A program made the translations under genes and the position numbers. Shown piece after piece: positions 14,788 to 19,402 of a stretch of 19,402 nucleotides of DNA. The notes beneath the pieces are model-generated. The model worked only from the letters and a program-made list of their open reading frames with translations, was not told the origin of the DNA and ran no database searches. How positions within the stretch are numbered: the first letter of the stretch is position 1; each line of letters opens with the position of its first letter. The stretch comes from UBA4636 sp963650915 (GTDB taxonomy: Bacteria; Bacillota; Clostridia; Christensenellales; Borkfalkiaceae): NCBI GenBank assembly GCA_963650915.1, contig CAVJMJ010000025.1:1-19402 (forward strand), read 5' to 3'.

Positions 14788-14832
14788 ATTGTATCGCAGG
14801 GCATAAAAAAAGAACAGGACACGTTTTGTCCT
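14788..14832 (-). promoter_or_regulatory. Promoter with shared palindromic operator (copy B), upstream of the 153-aa gene
   Basis: AGGACA-N5-TGTCCT (14832-14816 on the minus strand), then exactly 22 nt, then TACAAT (14793-14788). The start codon is 30 nt below the -10. The palindrome lies 11 bp upstream of the -35 of the divergent XRE promoter, so one bound protein could affect both. Confidence 0.7.
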
Positions 14833-14843
14833 ATTCTTATCGC

Positions 14844-14872
14844 TTGAATTATTTCTGGAATTATGATATAAT
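14844..14872 (+). promoter_or_regulatory. Sigma-A-type promoter of the XRE gene
   Basis: TTGAAT (14844-14849), 17-bp spacer, TATAAT (14867-14872). The ATG is 64 nt further on, preceded by AAAGGAGGT. Confidence 0.8.
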
Positions 14873-14935
14873 GATAATGTTCTTTAATAGTTGCTTTCGG
14901 AGCACTGCGAAAGCTAAGCAAAGGAGGTATACGTT

Positions 14936-15154
14936 ATGGAACAAAAACGTAAAGACCTTGGCTTAGTTGCCGGGGCAAACTTAAAACGTCTTATCAAGGA
15001 ATCGAAGTATCGCACACAGGAAGAATTCGCTTTTGAATTCTGTACCGATGTCAGAACCGTCGGAAGATGGATCAACAGAGGTATCAAAAACTTGGATACG
15101 ATACAGCAAATTGCCGATTTCTTCGGTATTGACGCTTTATCCATCCTCTCCTAA
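14936..15154 (+). CDS. Small XRE/Cro-type helix-turn-helix regulator
   Basis: 72 residues from ATG 14936, with AAAGGAGGT 7 nt upstream. Almost the whole protein is one HTH domain: LVAGANLKRLIKES (helix 1), TQEEFAFEF (helix 2), DVRTVGRWINRG (recognition helix), LDTIQQIADFFGI (helix 4-5). It has no dimer or sensor domain beyond this, so it is Cro-sized. It is the only plus-strand gene after 3.1 kb, diverging from the 153-aa gene across a promoter region that contains one copy of the AGGACA-N5-TGTCCT palindrome. It is therefore the leading candidate for the protein that binds the three palindromes, as activator or repressor; this is inferred from position only. Confidence 0.85.
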   Translation: MEQKRKDLGLVAGANLKRLIKESKYRTQEEFAFEFCTDVRTVGRWINRGIKNLDTIQQIADFFGIDALSILS

Positions 15155-15172
15155 CCGAGAGGGTGGCTTTTT
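15141..15172 (+). terminator. Intrinsic terminator of the XRE gene
   Basis: CCATCCTCTC (15141-15150) pairs over 10 bp with GAGAGGGTGG (15157-15166) including one G-U, with a 6-nt loop, then C and five T. The stem overlaps the last codons of the XRE gene, and the T-run overlaps the stop of the convergent membrane-protein gene. Confidence 0.85.
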
Positions 15173-15884
15173 ATTTCAGATTGTTTTGTTGCATAAACTC
15201 TTTTAATTGTTCGTAAGGTATTGACAAGTTATCTTTTACAAAATATAGGCTATATCCGCGATAGACGGTGCGGTTAAAAATTGAAGTTGAGACTAATCCA
15301 CAAATAAAATCGACTCCGACAAGAACAAATAAATATATGTGAGCGATTCCCGCAATGGCAGGAATTAACCAAAGCGATACGGCGTTCAAAATTGGCATAA
15401 TTATAGCCGCAACTCTTAAAATTTTAACATACCACTTTTCACCGTCGTTACCGCACAGAATGTTATTATCGTCGTATATACCGTTAGATTTTTTATCCAT
15501 TTCGTCGTATTTCATTTCGTATGGCAACGGTTTGAATGTGACGGCTTTATAAATCGGATACACGTAAATAAGCAAATTCAGTATCAATACGCACCACATA
15601 TACGGAATATATATTGCCGAAAGAACGGTAATTATTTGTGTTAAGGACAATATAAGTTTTTTAATATCTGCGATATGACTTTTTTTGTTCTTCCTGTTAA
15701 GTTCGCTTTTATCTCCGCAGTATATGAATACCCTGTCTGCATTTTTTACAAATTCAGCCAACTCGGATGGATTTGTCTTTAACATTTCATCTACAGCAGA
15801 AGAGTTTTCGCTTGTATTTCTGTCTATACGCGCTAAAACTTGGGCTTGTTCGTCAAGTTTATCGAATACGTTGTCAGCCATCAT
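15171..15884 (-). CDS. Four-helix membrane protein, last gene of the DUF4238 operon
   Basis: 237 residues. Two adjacent ATGs (15884 and 15881) overlap the preceding stop; AAGGAG is 5 or 8 nt away. Residues 1-70 are soluble, acidic and helical (VFDKLDEQAQVLARIDRNTSE). Hydrophobic helices lie at about 77-93, 96-112, 155-173 and 176-198, arranged as two hairpins separated by a hydrophilic loop of ~40 residues. A short soluble tail closes it. I do not recognise the family. A soluble sensor-like N-terminus plus clustered membrane helices is a common layout for membrane-acting effectors or for anchors of a complex; with its two upstream partners it may form such a system. This is inference. Confidence 0.7.
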   Translation of the reverse strand: MMADNVFDKLDEQAQVLARIDRNTSENSSAVDEMLKTNPSELAEFVKNADRVFIYCGDKSELNRKNKKSHIADIKKLILSLTQIITVLSAIYIPYMWCVLILNLLIYVYPIYKAVTFKPLPYEMKYDEMDKKSNGIYDDNNILCGNDGEKWYVKILRVAAIIMPILNAVSLWLIPAIAGIAHIYLFVLVGVDFICGLVSTSIFNRTVYRGYSLYFVKDNLSIPYEQLKEFMQQNNLK

Positions 15885-16699
15885 ATTTGCTCCTTATCTT
15901 TTTCGTCCGCAATCCATTTTTCGATATTCGTATCGCCGCTTATCATTCCGCCGACTTTTCTTCCAACGGCTTTCGTGAGAATACGGTTTTCTACAATGGC
16001 AGGTTTTAATTCAAGTAATAAATCTATCGTTTTGTTGAGTTTTTCTTCCATAGAAGAGAGTTTTATGTCTTTTAATACGCTGATTTGACGTTGCAATTCC
16101 GAGTTTTGGTCTTCTAAAGATAATTTGTCTATTTCAGCCTGCGAAAGCAGATTACGATAGTTTTCGATGTCACTTTCTTTCAATTTACCGGATTCGACTG
16201 AAGACTGTAATTCTTCTTTTAATTTTTGCATTTCCGTTTTCAAAGAAGTGTTTTCTTTTTCCATTATACCAAAAGCAGTAACAACAGAATCAGTTTCAAA
16301 ATCTACGGCGGCGATGTTTTTATAAACAAAAAACGCATTTACAAGGCTATACAAAACCCGAAGATAATTTACGACCGTTTCAATTTGCACGTTTTTCTCG
16401 TTTTTATGTTTATGAGCGTTTATCTTCAAGGTATAATCACACAATTTGCCGTATGTATAGTCGTCAAGTTTCAATGTTTCCGTTAAAAATGACTTAAAAC
16501 TATTACAACGTAAAATGTCGCCACACGTCATGCGTGTGGTTAATTCTATATTTGCCGTTTCCGCAATTGTTTTCAACAACTCTTCCGTTAAATCCAGATA
16601 TGAATCGTAAAATGAATTGCTGGCGGCTTTGATGTTTTTTTCAACGGTTTTTGCTCTGTTAAAAACTCGTTCATTTATCGATTTTAACGTTTCAAACAT
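15881..16699 (-). CDS. Helical protein with central coiled coil, middle gene of the DUF4238 operon
   Basis: 272 residues from ATG 16699, set by GGAGG 8 nt upstream; an in-frame ATG 66 nt earlier lies within the upstream gene. The N-terminal ~130 residues are all-helical with LKINAHKHKNEKNVQIETVVNYLRVLYSLVNAFF, which recalls HEPN/DUF4145-like helical bundles, though the resemblance is weak. Residues ~155-235 form a heptad-rich coiled coil (LKTEMQKLKEELQSSVE; LSLEDQNSELQRQISVL). The tail VGRKVGGMISGDTNIEKWI is soluble. It overlaps the upstream gene by 8 bp and the downstream gene by 4 bp, so the three products are probably made together and may associate. No function is recognised. Confidence 0.7.
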   Translation of the reverse strand: MFETLKSINERVFNRAKTVEKNIKAASNSFYDSYLDLTEELLKTIAETANIELTTRMTCGDILRCNSFKSFLTETLKLDDYTYGKLCDYTLKINAHKHKNEKNVQIETVVNYLRVLYSLVNAFFVYKNIAAVDFETDSVVTAFGIMEKENTSLKTEMQKLKEELQSSVESGKLKESDIENYRNLLSQAEIDKLSLEDQNSELQRQISVLKDIKLSSMEEKLNKTIDLLLELKPAIVENRILTKAVGRKVGGMISGDTNIEKWIADEKDKEQI

Positions 16700-17924
16700 T
16701 AAGATTGCCTCCGTATCGGTTTTCAATAACTTTATACAATGCAGTATAGTCAACTCTCGGGACAAAAGGATAAGAGTTGTCTTTTTTGTATTTTACTATA
16801 CTTCCGACAGCCTTGTTCAAAGAAGAAAAACCAACCCATGTATTTATCCTATCTAAAAACAATTCATTGCAGTATCGTGTTTCTGCGCGCGATAATTTTT
16901 TTATTTCGTAAACATACTTATCGTCTGGATGGCAGTTCGGAGTAATGACACTATTTTGAGGTAATACATATACGGCATTGTTTGGGTAAAATAACCTTTC
17001 GTTATCTAATTTCGTTAAATAAGATAAAGCGGGCATGCTGTAATAATTCTTATACATTTGCCTGAATTTATAAAACGGTGTAATTTCAACAATCATTCGT
17101 TTGGCCGAAATGGGAAACATCATAAAGTTTTCGGTGAAATTTGATTGACGGAACATCAGATCGGCGATGACAGTTTTCATATTTTCATCCGTTTCTTTAT
17201 TAAATAAATCTATGAGAAAAGATGATTTCTTGCTGTTATGTGTCGTTATTCCGTTCCAGCCGACTTCATTTTCAGATGTCATTCCGATATCAGTAATAAC
17301 AAATTCGTCTCTGATAAAATCAGCATCCCAAAATGCAACGTATCCCGTAGCAATCACTTGCGCCCATCTATGAGTCGGATATGTTTTGTTTGGATGTTGG
17401 AGAATAGAGGCAGGCGTTCCGTCTGTATCCAAAATGACATTTAATGTGCGCATCCAATACTGCCAAGGGGTTTCTCCTTCAATAATTTTTTCAATGAATG
17501 GAGCCTTCATTGACTTTATACCATTTTCGTATTCTTGTTGAGACAATCCTTTTGTTTTACAAAAGTTCTTCCAATACAATTTTTTGTTTTCGTAGAACTT
17601 ACGCTCAACTTGTAAAAATTGCTCATTGCCAAGACTTCGTATTACAGATATTAGCAAGAACTTTTTTATTAGTTGGAGTTCTTTTCTATTCAATTCGACG
17701 GTAGCCTCACATAGGCTTAATTTATTGGCAAATAAACTTCCGAATTGCGATTCTATTTTTTCATTTAACTTCTTTTCTGTTTCTTCGTCATAAAATCCGA
17801 CTTGCGAAAACGCCTTATCAATTTTTACATTTTCACGATATTCGCCTGTTTCAATGTTATACAAACATATTTTATCCGCAAACTTACGCAAAGTTTGTTG
17901 GGGAACAAAGTGAGAATTTACCAT
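16692..17924 (-). CDS. DUF4238-type protein, first gene of a three-gene operon
   Basis: 410 residues from ATG 17924; another ATG two codons earlier (17930) is only 2 nt from the AGGGA box, whereas 17924 is 8 nt away. The opening VNSHFVPQQTLRKFADK..LYNIETGEY is the hallmark of DUF4238 proteins (H-[FY]-[VI]-P-[QK]..yLr.Fa). Conserved-looking features follow: QVGFYDEETEKKLNEKIE, RSLGNEQF, and a C-terminal region with ADKYVYEIKKLSRAETRYCNELFL. It is soluble, with no signal peptide. DUF4238 has no agreed biochemical function; such proteins are often seen among accessory and defence genes. It has a strong promoter of its own, separate from the palindrome-controlled units. Confidence 0.75.
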   Translation of the reverse strand: MVNSHFVPQQTLRKFADKICLYNIETGEYRENVKIDKAFSQVGFYDEETEKKLNEKIESQFGSLFANKLSLCEATVELNRKELQLIKKFLLISVIRSLGNEQFLQVERKFYENKKLYWKNFCKTKGLSQQEYENGIKSMKAPFIEKIIEGETPWQYWMRTLNVILDTDGTPASILQHPNKTYPTHRWAQVIATGYVAFWDADFIRDEFVITDIGMTSENEVGWNGITTHNSKKSSFLIDLFNKETDENMKTVIADLMFRQSNFTENFMMFPISAKRMIVEITPFYKFRQMYKNYYSMPALSYLTKLDNERLFYPNNAVYVLPQNSVITPNCHPDDKYVYEIKKLSRAETRYCNELFLDRINTWVGFSSLNKAVGSIVKYKKDNSYPFVPRVDYTALYKVIENRYGGNLNV

Positions 17925-17958
17925 TTTCATAATCCCTTAGTCATAAAATAACACTTAG

Positions 17959-17987
17959 ATTATAGCATATTTTATTCACTTTTTCAA
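17959..17987 (-). promoter_or_regulatory. Promoter of the DUF4238 operon
   Basis: On the minus strand TTGAAA (17987-17982), 17-bp spacer, TATAAT (17964-17959), about 35 nt before the start codon. It has no AGGACA palindrome. Confidence 0.8.
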
Positions 17988-18015
17988 CCGTTTATATTGT
18001 TAGCCATACTGTTCA

Positions 18016-18045
18016 ATAAAAATAGCTCGTTTGAAACGGGCTATT
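18016..18045 (-). terminator. Intrinsic terminator after the sigma-like gene
   Basis: A 9-bp stem with one G-U pair (18021-18029 with 18037-18045, AATAGCTCG/CGGGCTATT), 7-nt loop, followed on the minus strand by TTTTTATTG. It lies 30 bp after the stop of the sigma-like gene and separates it from the DUF4238 operon. Confidence 0.75.
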
Positions 18046-18075
18046 GCTCTATATGGTAGTATTTAGGCGTAACCG

Positions 18076-18783
18076 TTATTCTCCAAAGGTAGCCATATAT
18101 CTTTGGCGCATTTTGATAAAGTATTCAAATACTGTGGACTGCGCGCGAGATAAAACTTTGCCAATTTCGGGATAACTCAAGCCTTTTACGCGACATTCCA
18201 AGGCAATACGCATATTTTCAGTTAAATTCAGGCTTGCAATGATTTTCTCGTATAAAGTATAATCTTGTGTAACTTCTTCTTTTATTTCGTATGACGGCTC
18301 GCTTACGGGCGTTAAAGCGTCAAGGCTTACCGAGCGGTAATAATCGCTTGTTTTTCGGTTGATTAACTTCATCATCTTACGAACACAGGCAATCTCGATA
18401 GTAATCGGCTTGCCTTTTTTGTTGGAACACAAAACGTCGTTCAAATGCTCCCCATAATGTTCACAAAGATACAATGCGCCTTCTTGCACTAAATCGTAAG
18501 AATCGCTAAGCGTATATCCTAACTCGTTTTTGTGCTTAATATCGCCGTATAAGTCGGCGTACATTTTTTGCATACGACTCCCTTGATAACCTATCTGGAA
18601 ACGCAGTTCCATAAATGCGATAAGTTCCGCCATATCGAGCACGTTGTTTTGCGAGATTTCTTCTTTCATAACGCTGAAATCTAATGTTTTTCTTGCGCAG
18701 TCGTATGTATCCGTTACGAGATAAATTTTTAGTTTGTTTTCGCCGCGTAGTTTATAACAGACTTTATAACCGTATTTATTCAT
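18076..18783 (-). CDS. Sigma-70-family RNA polymerase sigma factor-like protein
   Basis: 235 residues from ATG 18783, with AAGGGG about 8-9 nt upstream. The N-terminal ~80 residues (YKVCYKLRGENKLKIYLVTDTYDCARKTLDF) are a small domain of unknown role. A region-2-like stretch follows (SDSYDLVQEGALYLCEHYGEHL..). The C-terminus is a clear region-4 helix-turn-helix: LNLTENMRIALECRVKGLSYPEIGKVLSRAQSTVFEYFIKMRQRY. Such reduced sigma-like proteins are common in clostridial conjugative elements and phages, where they drive or modulate element genes; promoters it might use are not identifiable here. It sits 12 bp after ardA, in one operon with it, and ends at a terminator. Confidence 0.75.
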   Translation of the reverse strand: MNKYGYKVCYKLRGENKLKIYLVTDTYDCARKTLDFSVMKEEISQNNVLDMAELIAFMELRFQIGYQGSRMQKMYADLYGDIKHKNELGYTLSDSYDLVQEGALYLCEHYGEHLNDVLCSNKKGKPITIEIACVRKMMKLINRKTSDYYRSVSLDALTPVSEPSYEIKEEVTQDYTLYEKIIASLNLTENMRIALECRVKGLSYPEIGKVLSRAQSTVFEYFIKMRQRYMATFGE

Positions 18784-18795
18784 AGTAAAAACCCC

Positions 18796-19344
18796 TTAAT
18801 AAATCTCAATAAGCCCGTCGCTGTATTCCTGTAAACATTCTTCGCCGCAGTATTTTCCGTAACGTTCAAGGTCTATAAAGTCTAAAATATGTTCGGGTAT
18901 TTCGTAGCCGCAACAGTCGAGCATTTCTTTACCGTAATCTTCCCACGAATAGCCGCTCCAAAGATTGATACAATCATCCCAGCGATCGCCGTGAGATTTT
19001 ACTTTTTCTTCAAAATCATCGAAATCACGCACTTCAAGGAACGCACAAAACACTTTATATTTGTAATCGTCGTCCAGAACGCCCGATTTTTTTAACGTAT
19101 TGAATAACGTTTCGGGGTTGACGTAATCCCAATTCACAGAACGGTCTTCGATACCTTCGACGTCTTGTATAAACAATTCTTCGTCGATACCATTGAGTTC
19201 AAATCCTTCTTTTTGTAACTCTTCTACGATTTCATCCCAATCGGAATAGTCCGAAAGGTCAAGCCATTTACTTCCTAACGCTCTTTCGTTGCATTCGTTG
19301 TAAGATCCCCAAGATCCTATTACAATATTGATATTTCCTTTCAT
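18796..19344 (-). CDS. ardA: ArdA-type antirestriction protein
   Basis: 182 residues from ATG 19344, with GAGGTG 7 nt upstream. It is very acidic, as expected for a DNA mimic. Matches to the ArdA pattern: INIVIGSWGSYNECNERALGSKWLDL at the start, EELFIQDVEG after the first domain, and at the end YGKEMLDCCGYEIPEHILDFIDLERYGKYC..DGLIEIY, the ArdA C-terminal signature. ArdA proteins imitate B-form DNA and block type I restriction enzymes, which helps conjugative DNA survive entry into a new host. The window gene looks full length. It lies directly after another gene whose end overlaps its ribosome binding site, so it is part of a longer operon entering from the right. Confidence 0.8.
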   Translation of the reverse strand: MKGNINIVIGSWGSYNECNERALGSKWLDLSDYSDWDEIVEELQKEGFELNGIDEELFIQDVEGIEDRSVNWDYVNPETLFNTLKKSGVLDDDYKYKVFCAFLEVRDFDDFEEKVKSHGDRWDDCINLWSGYSWEDYGKEMLDCCGYEIPEHILDFIDLERYGKYCGEECLQEYSDGLIEIY

Positions 19345-19345
19345 T

Positions 19346-19402
19346 TCACATCACCTCAAAATCTTCGATATAAATTCTGTCGTAGTTGCAGCCGTATTCA
19401 AA
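19346..19402 (-). CDS. 3' end of an unidentified gene upstream of ardA
   Basis: The minus strand is open from the window edge to TGA (19348-19346), giving the last 18 residues FEYGCNYDRIYIEDFEVM. The stop lies one base before the ardA start codon, and the ardA ribosome binding site is inside this gene, so the two are translationally coupled. Too little is visible to name it. Confidence 0.55.
   Translation of the reverse strand, partial: FEYGCNYDRIYIEDFEVM

Noticed and set aside
14801..14843. Hairpin with a T-run on the minus strand, readable as a terminator
   Set aside because: No gene upstream would need it, the T-run lies between the palindrome and a -10 box, and the same palindrome recurs at two other promoters without a T-run, so an operator is the better reading.

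Overview
The window looks like low-GC Bacillota (Clostridia-type) DNA: AAGGAG ribosome binding sites, sigma-A-like promoters, TTG starts, a class III (anaerobic) ribonucleotide reductase and a clostridial-type surface protein. Nothing in it fixes a genus. All names are from reading motifs by eye; no database was searched.

Left edge (1-3232, + strand): the 3' part of a large surface protein. It has a tandem repeat array, Ig-like/MBG-type domains, membrane segments and a C-terminal tail resembling the C-terminal half of ribosomal protein uL15, followed by an intrinsic terminator. From about 3.4 kb to the right edge almost everything is on the minus strand and reads like an integrative mobile element. 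A large serine recombinase is split by a one-base frameshift. A small conserved ORF just upstream of it carries a canonical A_AAA_AAG slippery heptamer. Next comes a HUH rolling-circle Rep with an origin-like region (11-bp-phased repeats, hairpins), then a gene-free stretch (6468-7247) with two long imperfect hairpins and two minus-strand terminators.

Centre (7248-14758): three minus-strand transcription units. They are (i) 153-aa protein plus a 56-aa membrane protein; (ii) 144-aa protein, NrdG, NrdD, a thymidylate-kinase-like enzyme, a cytoplasmic BspA-type LRR protein and an adenine-type DNA methyltransferase, mostly overlapping or nearly so; (iii) a DEDD exonuclease with a BRCT-like domain. 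Each unit starts with the same promoter layout: a palindrome AGGACA-N5-TGTCCT (or close), exactly 22 nt to the -10 box, and 29-30 nt from the -10 box to the start codon. A 72-aa XRE regulator diverges from one of these promoters and is the obvious candidate to bind them. The set looks like a co-regulated DNA-precursor, modification and processing regulon on the element.

Right (15171-19402): an overlapping three-gene operon under its own good promoter (DUF4238-type protein, helical/coiled-coil protein, four-helix membrane protein), a candidate but unproven defence or membrane-effector module. Then come a sigma-70-like factor and an ArdA-type antirestriction protein, typical conjugative-element cargo, and the 3' end of one more gene. 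The most interesting points are the shared promoter architecture, the slippery-site small ORF, the Rep/iteron/hairpin region and the DUF4238 operon.
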